NCBI GenBank assembly: GCA_011525805.1
Contig: WYBR01000028.1
Coordinates: 62,001 to 126,000, forward strand
Reading direction: 5' to 3'
Length of the DNA: 64,000 bases
Origin: Vicinamibacteraceae bacterium
GTDB lineage: Bacteria; Planctomycetota; Phycisphaerae; Phycisphaerales; UBA5793
Within the stretch, counting starts at the first letter, position 1; each line of letters begins with the position of its first letter. Shown here in pieces: positions 43,035-49,961 of the stretch. The notes beneath the pieces were generated by a model. It ran no database searches, had not been told where the DNA came from, and saw nothing but the letters and a program-made list of their open reading frames with translations. The translations under genes and the position numbers were made by a program.

Positions 43035-43898
43035 TCACAGGGCGCAGGGCCTCATGCTCACCGTGCGGTCCTCATTGATCACCACGAGGTGGTTCACCGG
43101 AACTTCCGTCCAGCCGGGGTCGTCGCTGAGCGGCTCGGAACTGACGATGACCGTCGGCCCGCCGCCGTCCGTCGGCTCGATCATTCGGCACACGCCGCCT
43201 TCGCACACGTAGCGCCGACCCATGTGGACGTAGAGCGTGTCGGCGCGCCCGCGCGGATCGGTCGTGCAGCGCGACGCCGCCGCGTGCCGACCGTCCGAGA
43301 CCGCCACGTTCAGGAACGACGGTTCATCGGCGCCGATCGCCCGGCCGTGCGCCGCGAGGCGCTGAAGCGTGCGCTCCAGAGCGCCGGCGAGCGACTCGCC
43401 TGTTGCCGCGCCGCCGCCGACCGCCTCGTGCTCGTCGAGGAACATCCCGAAGAGGTGCTCGGAGTCCGTCGTGCCCTGCATGGCATGAAACGCCCGTTCG
43501 GAAAGTTCGCCGATGATCTTCCGCCGCATGAGATGAAACCCGCCGACGTCGCCGTTGTGCATCAGCGCGAATCGGTCGTGCGTGAAGGGATGGCAATTCG
43601 TCTCCGTCACCGGGATGCCGCGCGTCGCCGCCCGCACGTGCGCCAGCAGGCAGTGCGTCTTCGTGACCCGGCAAAGTTCGAGAAGATTCCGGTTGCTCCA
43701 CGCCGGCGAGATCGAGCGAAAGACCGCCGGCCGCTCGCTCATGCTCGGCACGTACCACGCCAGCCCGAACCCATCGCCGTTGAGCGGCTCCTCGCGCTCG
43801 CGGCTCTCGAAACTCTGGTGAATCAGCGAGTGGGTCGGCTCGGTGATGAGCAAACTGAGCGCGATCGGCGGGCCGAGATAGAGAGTGAAGCGGCACAT
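43035..43898 (-). CDS. Class II glutamine amidotransferase (YafJ/EgtC-like)
   Basis: 287 aa from ATG 43898 (MCRFTLYLG); Cys2 becomes the N-terminal nucleophile after Met removal, as in Ntn-type amidotransferases. Other signs: EPLNGDGFGLAWYVP, LLAHVRAATRG, NCHPFTHDRFALMHNGDVGG, SEHLFGMFLDEHE, VIVSSEPL. No fused synthase domain, so it is a YafJ/EgtC-type stand-alone enzyme. EgtC relatives remove gamma-glutamyl groups, which is notable given the converging GCS2-type ligase, but EgtB/EgtD-like genes are absent here. Repeat copy C lies in its 5' region. Confidence 0.9.
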   Translation of the reverse strand: MCRFTLYLGPPIALSLLITEPTHSLIHQSFESREREEPLNGDGFGLAWYVPSMSERPAVFRSISPAWSNRNLLELCRVTKTHCLLAHVRAATRGIPVTETNCHPFTHDRFALMHNGDVGGFHLMRRKIIGELSERAFHAMQGTTDSEHLFGMFLDEHEAVGGGAATGESLAGALERTLQRLAAHGRAIGADEPSFLNVAVSDGRHAAASRCTTDPRGRADTLYVHMGRRYVCEGGVCRMIEPTDGGGPTVIVSSEPLSDDPGWTEVPVNHLVVINEDRTVSMRPCAL

Positions 43899-44009
43899 GC
43901 AAAACTCCGCACGCCGGGTCGCCGCCCACGCGGCCGCCGGACACTGATCGACGCGACCGGCCGCCGCCGGCGAACGACGCCGGCCTGACCCGGCCCGGCG
44001 CGCGAGGGC

Positions 44010-44112
44010 GGCACACAGAATGGAGGTGCAGGCTCTCCAGCCTGCACGATCGTACAGGCTCGAAAGCCTGTACCGCCGACCCGGACGGCTCAATCTGAGA
44101 GGCGTTCTGCGC
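44010..44112 (-). repeat. Two-hairpin dispersed element, copy C (inverted)
   Basis: Hairpins 44026-44047 (GTGCAGGCT...AGCCTGCAC) and 44052-44073 (GTACAGGCT...AGCCTGTAC) with the GATC linker; orientation opposite to copies A and B. Outside the hairpins 25-30 bp to the right (gacccggacggctcaatc, tgagaggcgttctgcg) match the reverse complement of the left flank of copy B. Confidence 0.9.
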
Positions 44113-44273
44113 CGGCCTGCGCCTCAACCATCGGCCGGAAGCGGGGCGAAACCGCATTCGAACCTGATCGAGGGGCGGGATTGTTGACGCTCCCCCCGGC
44201 CGAGCCTAACCTCCCTTTCCGCAAGTCGGCGCCCCCATGGCCCGACATGCGGCGTGCCGCAAGGCACATGGAT

Positions 44274-44347
<74 letters not shown>

Positions 44348-44351
44348 TTGA

Positions 44352-44420
44352 CGGGCCGGTTGCAGACGCAGCCGGCCCCGTGGTTTAACGGAGACGCCGC
44401 CGAGAGACCTCGGCGGCGTT
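44352..44420 (+). terminator. Hairpins after the tRNA, probable terminator
   Basis: Two stem-loops follow the tRNA by a few bases: 44353-44378 (GGGCCGG...CCGGCCC) and 44396-44417 (GCCGCCGAG-AGAC-CTCGGCGGC, nine perfect pairs), the second followed by 'gtttgcgttt'. Only a weak T-tract is present, so it may be an intrinsic terminator of modest strength. Confidence 0.6.
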
Positions 44421-44605
44421 TGCGTTTACAGGCCACTGTTGTGCAAGGACTTGCAGGAGGCGTCGATGCGAGGCCTTGTCTCCGCGCGAGCCGAGGTCAT
44501 GACCGATGGGCGCGGCCGGGGACGCCCAAAGCGCCGGTTTGGGCCAAAAGTCTCTGCGGGTCTCTGTTTCGAAGGGTACTGGGTTATGAGGGTGTTGTCT
44601 CCCCT

Positions 44606-44663
44606 ATAGGGAGCGCAACCCCCACTGTTGCGCTCGGTGAGGGGGCGCAACGGTGTTCGCATG
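44606..44663 (+). repeat. Hairpin-bearing direct repeat, left copy
   Basis: About 54 bp nearly identical to 47852-47909 (about five changes by eye). Each copy has an internal hairpin GAGCGCAAC-N7-GTTGCGCTC followed by GGTGAGGGGGCGC. The two copies bracket the RHH-GIY-YIG/methylase/zinc-ribbon genes in the same orientation. From 44421 to 44605 and from 44664 to 44939 no gene is seen. Confidence 0.85.
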
Positions 44664-44939
44664 GCCTCGGACCTTCGAGCGGGATTCGCGGTCACACAGC
44701 GTATCGGCGGCATAGATGAAACGTGGCGGATCACCGGTCGGGGACTCCTGTTGGATGAAGCACTCGCCGACCAAACCGTTCGTATCCGGAGCGATGCCCG
44801 CATGGCAAGCCAACATCTCAATCTACTCTCATCGTGACACGCCGCATTCACAAAAGCTGCACCAACGGGCCACGCTTGCCATCGCCACTGGGAGGTTGCA
44901 CCGTCCCCCATTTGACCCGCTGTAGCAGCGACTGCCCAG

Positions 44940-44967
44940 TGGACGGCGATATCGCGGGCGATATCAT
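44940..44967 (+). promoter_or_regulatory. Promoter with 18-bp perfect palindromic operator for the R-M-like cassette
   Basis: TGGACG (44940-44945) and TATCAT (44962-44967) are 16 bp apart and resemble -35/-10 boxes. Between and overlapping them is the perfect inverted repeat GATATCGC-GG-GCGATATC (44948-44965). It lies 26 bp upstream of the first ATG (44991). A repressor bound there would block the promoter. The RHH domain encoded by the second gene of the operon is an attractive candidate. Confidence 0.6.
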
Positions 44968-44990
44968 CTCTTGTAGTGCAGAAATGCGTC

Positions 44991-45323
44991 ATGCTCATTC
45001 CGCTGACGTACAACGACGGGACAGAGATCCCCCCTCAGGTGGTCACGCGCCTCACAGATCGGTTTCTGGACTTGTTTGGCGGATTCACAATTCGGGGCAC
45101 CGTGAACGGTGCCTACCGAATGGCTGACGGCAGCCGGGCGGAGGATGTGTCGCTTGAAGTCTGGGTGGCCATCGATGGCCGGCGCGTGGATGAGATGCGA
45201 TGCGAAGTCTCACGGGCATGTCGGGAGTTGGGGCAGGAAAGCATTTACTTCGAAGTTACGGAATCCCAGGTTGAACTTGTTGACGGACGGCTGTTTGCAC
45301 CATCGGGTCACGGGAATGACTAA
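44991..45323 (+). CDS. Small unknown protein, first gene of R-M-like cassette
   Basis: 110 aa from ATG 44991; a GTG at 44976 would add five residues. Reads MLIPLTYNDGTEIPPQVVTR..., a compact alpha/beta protein with strands EVWVAIDG and SIYFEVTESQVELVDG. I do not recognise it. It ends inside the start of the next gene (ATG 45316, 8-bp overlap), so it is co-translated with the RHH-GIY-YIG protein. Possible roles: adaptor, antitoxin-like partner or regulator of the nuclease; the sequence does not decide. Confidence 0.7.
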   Translation: MLIPLTYNDGTEIPPQVVTRLTDRFLDLFGGFTIRGTVNGAYRMADGSRAEDVSLEVWVAIDGRRVDEMRCEVSRACRELGQESIYFEVTESQVELVDGRLFAPSGHGND

Positions 45324-46467
45324 AGCCAGCGACATCTTGGGAGAAGCGAGGCAGAAGCTTGAATCAGCCTCGACATGGGCCGACGCATCTAACGCCGTCT
45401 TCGATCCCATCGATGGGCTGATCGCCAGAGCCTATCGGTCGCTTGAGGATCGACGAGCGTTTCGGGGCACGCCGGAATACCAGTCACTCCAGCGCCTTCT
45501 GGAGGCCGCCATCTCCAAGTTCGGGGTCATCAACGGAGCCGCGCCAAAGAAGAGTGGTCGCTTTGTCGTTCGACTTCCACGGTCCTTGCACTCCGCGCTC
45601 GATCTTGAGGCCAAGACAGAAGGCGTCAGCCTAAATCAGCTCGTTGTGGCGAAACTCGCATGCCAGCTCGAACACCTTGCAAACGATCCCAAGTCCGCCG
45701 TCATTCAAGCATTCCTCGAGGTCCGACGGGGTTTCTCCACCGATCGCGTAGTAGCCGATCCCGACCTCAACCGGCAATTCCTCAATCGATGTCGGGAGCT
45801 AGGTGGCAAGGGCACGGACTTCGACCTGAACTGGGAGCTGTACAACGCCAGAAAGAACGGGCACCTGACAAACCTCCCCACGAAGACGAAGACCTTCAAG
45901 ATCAAGAACGCGGATGAGTTTGAGTACGCGAGCGAGATTGCGGTCGCCTACATGAAACATCGCGAGAAGGTCGATTGGAACCGCGAGGTGTCACTGGATC
46001 GCATCATCTGCGATCCCGATCTTGCAACGGAGTTCGATCGGATCGCCGACCGACTCGCTCCAGGATTCACACCACTGGAGTATCGGTGGATCGCGCTCGG
46101 AATTCGCAAAGCCGGCCGACTCGTGAAGACCGCTGCTCAACTGGAGCTTCCTGATTTCGACACCCTCGGGTTGGCCAGGTCGATTCGACTGCGGCTCGTG
46201 CCAGAGGAGCCGGGCCTCTATGTGTTCGAGTCTCAAGATCGGGTCGCATATGTCGCTCAGACCGAGAATCTTCGGCACCGGATCGAGAAGCATTTGGAGT
46301 ACAGTAATGATCGTGGTCTTCCCGCTTGGCTCTACGGCGACCGAAGCCCGCGACTGAATCTGCGGATCGCGTGCCTTCCTGGATTGGGAGTGACAACGCG
46401 CCGTGCCCTCGAACTCAAGGCAGTTGAAGCGCTTACACCGGTGTGGAACGTGGCGAGAGTGGCTTGA
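45316..46467 (+). CDS. Ribbon-helix-helix / GIY-YIG nuclease fusion protein
   Basis: 383 aa, ATG 45316. Residues 81-122 (GRFVVRLPRSLHSALDLEAK, then EGVSLNQLVVAKLA) are a HicB/Arc-type ribbon-helix-helix. Residues 137-183 and 226-268 are two copies of a module (STDRVVADPDLNRQF...NARKNG; SLDRIICDPDLATEF...IRKAG). Residues 298-380 are GIY-YIG-like: PGLYVFESQDRVAYVAQTEN, LRHRIEKH (catalytic Arg), Glu371 and Asn378. The second half of the signature is YVA rather than YIG. I infer a nuclease that binds DNA through RHH and the repeats. Followed 18 bp later by an adenine methylase gene, it could be the restriction part of a type II R-M system. Confidence 0.72.
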   Translation: MTKASDILGEARQKLESASTWADASNAVFDPIDGLIARAYRSLEDRRAFRGTPEYQSLQRLLEAAISKFGVINGAAPKKSGRFVVRLPRSLHSALDLEAKTEGVSLNQLVVAKLACQLEHLANDPKSAVIQAFLEVRRGFSTDRVVADPDLNRQFLNRCRELGGKGTDFDLNWELYNARKNGHLTNLPTKTKTFKIKNADEFEYASEIAVAYMKHREKVDWNREVSLDRIICDPDLATEFDRIADRLAPGFTPLEYRWIALGIRKAGRLVKTAAQLELPDFDTLGLARSIRLRLVPEEPGLYVFESQDRVAYVAQTENLRHRIEKHLEYSNDRGLPAWLYGDRSPRLNLRIACLPGLGVTTRRALELKAVEALTPVWNVARVA

Positions 46468-46485
46468 TGGCATGGAGGCTCGAAC

Positions 46486-47280
46486 GTGGCGCCGATACGA
46501 CCACCGGTGAAGTGGCATGGTGGAAAGCACTATTTGGCGCGACGCATTATCGCGGAGTTCCCAATGCACCACACTTACGTGGAGCCATTTGGAGGTGCTG
46601 CGTCGGTCTTGCTCAACAAGCCTCCCGCCGAGGTCGAGGTCTACAACGATCTCGATGAACGCATCTATCGCTTCTTCCGCATCCTCAGGGAGCATGGCGA
46701 TGAACTTCGACGCCGACTGACACTTACTCCATACAGTGAGTCCGAATTTGACGGTGCCGTTGGCGCCGTGACTGATGAAATCGAGCAAGCTCGACGTGAC
46801 TTTGTGCGGTGGCGGCAATCGCTCGGCGGTCGAGGAGATTCTTTTAGCTTTACGCTGCACAGAGTTCGCCGAGGAATGGCTGACGTCGTCTCGGGCTACC
46901 TGTCTGCCATTGACGATCAGTTACCCCTAATCATCAGTCGTCTTCGAACGGTTCAGTTCGTCTCTAGGCCCGCCGTTGAAGTCATTCGGCAATGGGACAG
47001 CCCAGACACGCTCTTCTACTGCGATCCGCCGTATCTTCCTGAGACTCGACACAAGGGCAGTCGGGATGTCTACGGCGTGGAGATGAGCGAGACAGATCAC
47101 CGTGAGTTGGCTGATGTGCTGGGTGCATGTCGCGGGAAAGTCATAGTTAGTGGGTATCCGTCTCCTCTCTATGATCAGTGGTACGCCTCATGGCGCGCAG
47201 TTGAAATGCTGATCCCAAACCACGCAGCCGGCGGGCGCACGAAGATGAGAATGAGGGAGATGCTATGGCTCAATTTCTAA
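46486..47280 (+). CDS. DNA N6-adenine methyltransferase, D12 (Dam) class
   Basis: 264 aa from GTG 46486 with GGAG 8 nt upstream. D12-class alpha-type enzyme that methylates adenine in duplex DNA. Motif I PVKWHGGKHYLARR and VEPFGGAASVLLNK (34-45), then motif IV DPPY (180-183), and the C-terminal IVSGYPSPLYD. It is complete for the family. Third gene of the cassette; the methyl mark would protect host DNA from the GIY-YIG nuclease encoded upstream. The same frame continues for 42 codons after the TAA without a start (see 47281-47409). Confidence 0.92.
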   Translation: MAPIRPPVKWHGGKHYLARRIIAEFPMHHTYVEPFGGAASVLLNKPPAEVEVYNDLDERIYRFFRILREHGDELRRRLTLTPYSESEFDGAVGAVTDEIEQARRDFVRWRQSLGGRGDSFSFTLHRVRRGMADVVSGYLSAIDDQLPLIISRLRTVQFVSRPAVEVIRQWDSPDTLFYCDPPYLPETRHKGSRDVYGVEMSETDHRELADVLGACRGKVIVSGYPSPLYDQWYASWRAVEMLIPNHAAGGRTKMRMREMLWLNF

Positions 47281-47409
47281 CTCCACGAACCATCGTTCGA
47301 TCCAACCGAAAATGGACCCGTTCCCACAGAGCACGAGGATGAATGGCACTTGGATGGCGGCCTGCAGTTCAAGCGATGCACAAAATTTCTGAAGCGCGCC
47401 TATCATTGA
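47281..47409 (+). other. Open frame continuing past the methylase stop
   Basis: In the methylase frame the TAA at 47278-47280 is followed by 42 sense codons (LHEPSFDPTENGPVPTEHED, then EWHLDGGLQFKRCTKFLKRA) to a TGA. It has no start codon of its own. The composition is protein-like (Glu/Pro rich then basic), so either a once-longer methylase, a degraded neighbouring gene, or chance. Confidence 0.35.
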
Positions 47410-47425
47410 CGCAAGGAAACTACGA

Positions 47426-47818
47426 ATGGAATGGAATTCAGAACAGATTGGCGGGATGATCGAGGACTACTGGCTGCAGCGTTCTGTACGTTGCCCAATC
47501 GACGGGACGGTGCTCACGCCAGCGCACAACCGTCTCGGTGAGGATGGATACCTGCTCTACTTCTCGTGCGTCCGATGTGGCAATGAACATCAAGCCACAC
47601 AAGACGACGATCCTCGGCGCAGCACCTTTCGAGAGTGGACACCGATCGAGATCGAAGGAGCCGTTGATGCGCATTTTCAGAAGCGGGCTGCAAAATGTCC
47701 CGTCTGTCACACGACGATCAAGGTAATCGACTCATTATTGATTCACGGCGGTCCAGTGAATTTCCGCTGTCCGCGCTGTTTCAACAGCCATACGTGGTCG
47801 CGTGACAAAGCAGGATAG
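47426..47818 (+). CDS. Small double zinc-ribbon protein
   Basis: 130 aa. Two treble-clef or ribbon knuckle pairs: RCPIDG...SCVRCGN and KCPVCHT...RCPRCFN, so it probably binds two zinc ions. Between them a basic/acidic linker (HQATQDDDPRRSTFREWTPI). No enzyme motif. Follows the methylase by 145 bp on the same strand, inside the pair of direct repeats; likely an accessory DNA- or RNA-binding protein of the cassette. Confidence 0.75.
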   Translation: MEWNSEQIGGMIEDYWLQRSVRCPIDGTVLTPAHNRLGEDGYLLYFSCVRCGNEHQATQDDDPRRSTFREWTPIEIEGAVDAHFQKRAAKCPVCHTTIKVIDSLLIHGGPVNFRCPRCFNSHTWSRDKAG

Positions 47819-47851
47819 GGCCGGGTCCCGATGTCCAAATGGAGCCAGCAC

Positions 47852-47909
47852 ATAGGGAGCGCAACCTCCACCGTTGCGCTCGGTGAGGGGGCGCGACAGA
47901 GTTCGCTCG
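47852..47909 (+). repeat. Hairpin-bearing direct repeat, right copy
   Basis: Counterpart of 44606-44663, with hairpin GAGCGCAAC-CTCCACC-GTTGCGCTC. It lies between the convergent ends of the zinc-ribbon gene and the gene at 47918, so it marks the right border of the cassette and may also terminate transcription from both sides. Confidence 0.85.
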
Positions 47910-47917
47910 CCCACAGG

Positions 47918-48532
47918 CTATCTTCGATCCAAGGAACGACCAAGCCGCTCGGCCTTCGTCGCCAAGTACTGGGTGTCATCGGGCGTCAGATTCAGCACTT
48001 GGCACGTCCGCGCTACGTCTAGTGCTCGCTCGACGTGCCCAGACTTCTCCAGGATGATCACGAGGCGCTTCGGCACACCCATGCGTACGAATCGACCTGT
48101 AGAGAACTCCTGGCGCATGGCTTCAATCAAGATGGGTGCCTCCATGAGCCATTGCCAGCAAGCCCACTCAGACCATGTCAGGGCATCGGATCGATTCTGC
48201 CGCTGCTTGTACGCCAATTCAGCCATCTGCTGCAGGAAAAAGTGTCGTTCCACCGCGTGACAGTCGCGGTCGCGGAGTCCAAGCATCTCATCGAGGCTCT
48301 GCGACTGTGTCGCGTCCCACACGGCGGACCGAGGCACGATCTGGCCACCGCGCATGGTGCCTCCTCCACTGGCCGACCGCAAAAACACTGGGTGAACAGG
48401 TTCAGGGGTGGCGATGATGAATCCCCACCCCATCGGAACACTTCGAGCTTCGTCGGCATCAGCGCCAAGAAGTCGCAGCAGAAAGGTACGTCCGGTCTGC
48501 TTGTCCACGCACTCGGCTTGAAAGTGACCCAC
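47918..48532 (-). CDS. Unknown protein, partner of the gene at 48560
   Basis: 204 aa, start ATG 48532. Not recognised. The N-terminal part is beta-rich (MGHFQAECVDKQTGRTFLLR, GWGFIIATPE), the rest helical with Trp-rich SEWACWQWLMEAP and a terminal basic YLATKAERLGRSLDRR. It follows the nuclease-like gene (48560-49591) by 27 bp in the same direction and is probably co-transcribed. Its association suggests an immunity, adaptor or restriction partner (inference). Confidence 0.6.
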   Translation of the reverse strand: MGHFQAECVDKQTGRTFLLRLLGADADEARSVPMGWGFIIATPEPVHPVFLRSASGGGTMRGGQIVPRSAVWDATQSQSLDEMLGLRDRDCHAVERHFFLQQMAELAYKQRQNRSDALTWSEWACWQWLMEAPILIEAMRQEFSTGRFVRMGVPKRLVIILEKSGHVERALDVARTCQVLNLTPDDTQYLATKAERLGRSLDRR

Positions 48533-48559
48533 CTCTCATCCTCCCGCGCATTGCACGCC

Positions 48560-49591
48560 TCACGAATCCGGGACCACTCCGAGCGAGGTTCGCTCCTTCA
48601 GAAACGGCTCGGGCGTCCGTGATGTCAGAACGCGATCACTCTCATCGAAGCTACACACCGTGACCCCGTGCGCGAAGAAGGCGTCCGGGTTGACCGCGTG
48701 CCGGGCATGAGAGTTGAGCAGGAGATACCCTCCATCCGCCAATGACTCACGATGTTCCGAGGGATGAACGTGGCCAGCGCGAATCTCACCGATCGATGGG
48801 AAGTACCAAACAGCACTGACCCGATCATCCTTGTGCGATTTGCGGAGTGGATCAGCGAAGACTTTGCTCACGGTTGCCCGCGGGTTGAAGAACACACCGC
48901 TGATCGGCGCATACTCTCGATCGAGGAACAGCCCGAGTTGAACCTTGGTTCCATTCGGCTTGGTCACGGATGCAACGCGCTGATGGCCAGTCTCGACCAT
49001 TGCCCCAGTCTTGTCAAAGCCGACTATGGGATCGCCATACTGGTAGAGCACCCGAGTGATCGCTCCGAAGCCTTGAACAACAAACCAAGGGTGATCAAAC
49101 GGGCTCAAGCACAGCAGGAATGGACGATCTTTGACGTGTGGCTCGCTGGCGTATTCAAGGAATGATCTGAGCTTGGTCGCCATCGCTCCGGCAAGTTTTA
49201 TGCTGGACCGCTCGTAGAACTCATCACGGTTGAATGCAACCTCTTGCTTCGGTGTCCATTCCGGTGCATCGCCCGGACTGGGTTCCGTCACCTTGGCCTC
49301 GGCAGCGATCGCTCCATGCGGAGTGTTGAGGACGAAATCAGGGCGGAGCGCTGGGCGTGCGACTCCAAATCCAAGACTCCGAAACATCGCGTGGAGATAC
49401 AGCTCCCAGAATGCGGGCGAAAACTTCGTCTGGAACTCCTGGACGATCGTGTTGTTGACGTCCTCGAAACCGTCCGCCCAACGCGTAATGGTCCGCTGAG
49501 TCTCCGGCATCTGCGTCAGTTTCTGGAAATGCGAATGCAATCGCCCGGCAGGATACCTCGGAGTCCAGAGATCGATCGGTTGACGGGGCAT
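48560..49591 (-). CDS. PD-(D/E)XK-nuclease-like protein of unknown type
   Basis: 343 aa from ATG 49591 (MPRQPIDLW). Residues about 75-100 read ARPALRPDFVLNTPHGAIAA followed by EAKVTEP: an Asp in PDF and an E-x-K in AEAKV at the spacing of PD-(D/E)XK nucleases. An N-terminal helical part (FSPAFWELYLHAMFRSLGFG) and a long C-terminal beta-rich part follow (VQLGLFLDREYAPISGVFFN). Not a named family that I recall. It is the first gene of a two-gene minus-strand unit in the island. A restriction or defence nuclease is a reasonable inference. Confidence 0.62.
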   Translation of the reverse strand: MPRQPIDLWTPRYPAGRLHSHFQKLTQMPETQRTITRWADGFEDVNNTIVQEFQTKFSPAFWELYLHAMFRSLGFGVARPALRPDFVLNTPHGAIAAEAKVTEPSPGDAPEWTPKQEVAFNRDEFYERSSIKLAGAMATKLRSFLEYASEPHVKDRPFLLCLSPFDHPWFVVQGFGAITRVLYQYGDPIVGFDKTGAMVETGHQRVASVTKPNGTKVQLGLFLDREYAPISGVFFNPRATVSKVFADPLRKSHKDDRVSAVWYFPSIGEIRAGHVHPSEHRESLADGGYLLLNSHARHAVNPDAFFAHGVTVCSFDESDRVLTSRTPEPFLKERTSLGVVPDS

Positions 49592-49746
49592 TTCGGGTAG
49601 TGAGCATATTCCTGAATCGTCTCGCCGGCTGAGCGCGCAACTCCCCCACGCCCGGCATAGGTAACCCATGACGGCGCTCCTCGTTTGGCGCCGCTTCGTG
49701 TCCTGTGCCGGAGCCCGCTGTGCCCCCCATCACCGACCCCGCCACC

Positions 49747-49929
49747 ATGTCCGCCGCCGAGCGTCGCACCGAGATCGCCCGCATCCTCGCATGTGGCCTC
49801 GTGCGATACGCCCGGGCCGCCCGGGCGCGAGCATCTTCGCCGCCCGCCCAATCCGCAGATTCCGGCGACATCGCACTTGAACTCGGCGAGCCTTCGCGCC
49901 TCACTGTGGTGAACCGGCCCCGCGGTTAG
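49747..49929 (+). CDS. Small protein upstream of the recombinase module
   Basis: 60 aa, ATG 49747 (MSAAERRTEIARILACGL...). The opening MSAAERR-EIA-IL followed by RY.RAARARA resembles the very small proteins commonly found immediately upstream of DUF2924-recombinase modules. No function known. A longer frame from 49705 exists but the internal ATG gives the family-like start. Confidence 0.6.
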   Translation: MSAAERRTEIARILACGLVRYARAARARASSPPAQSADSGDIALELGEPSRLTVVNRPRG

Positions 49930-49961
49930 GGCCGGGTCTCCATGCCGAAAGGAGCCGCCAC

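Noticed and set aside
41069-43898. Ergothioneine biosynthesis cluster (EgtA plus EgtC)
   Set aside because: A GCS2 ligase and an EgtC-like amidotransferase are present, but EgtB and EgtD are absent, the two genes are convergent, and GCS2 is a different family from EgtA.
44426-45013. Minus-strand open frame opposite the cassette promoter
   Set aside because: It runs through the direct repeat and the promoter palindrome, has no SD or motif, and is Arg/Ser/Pro biased; better explained as non-coding.
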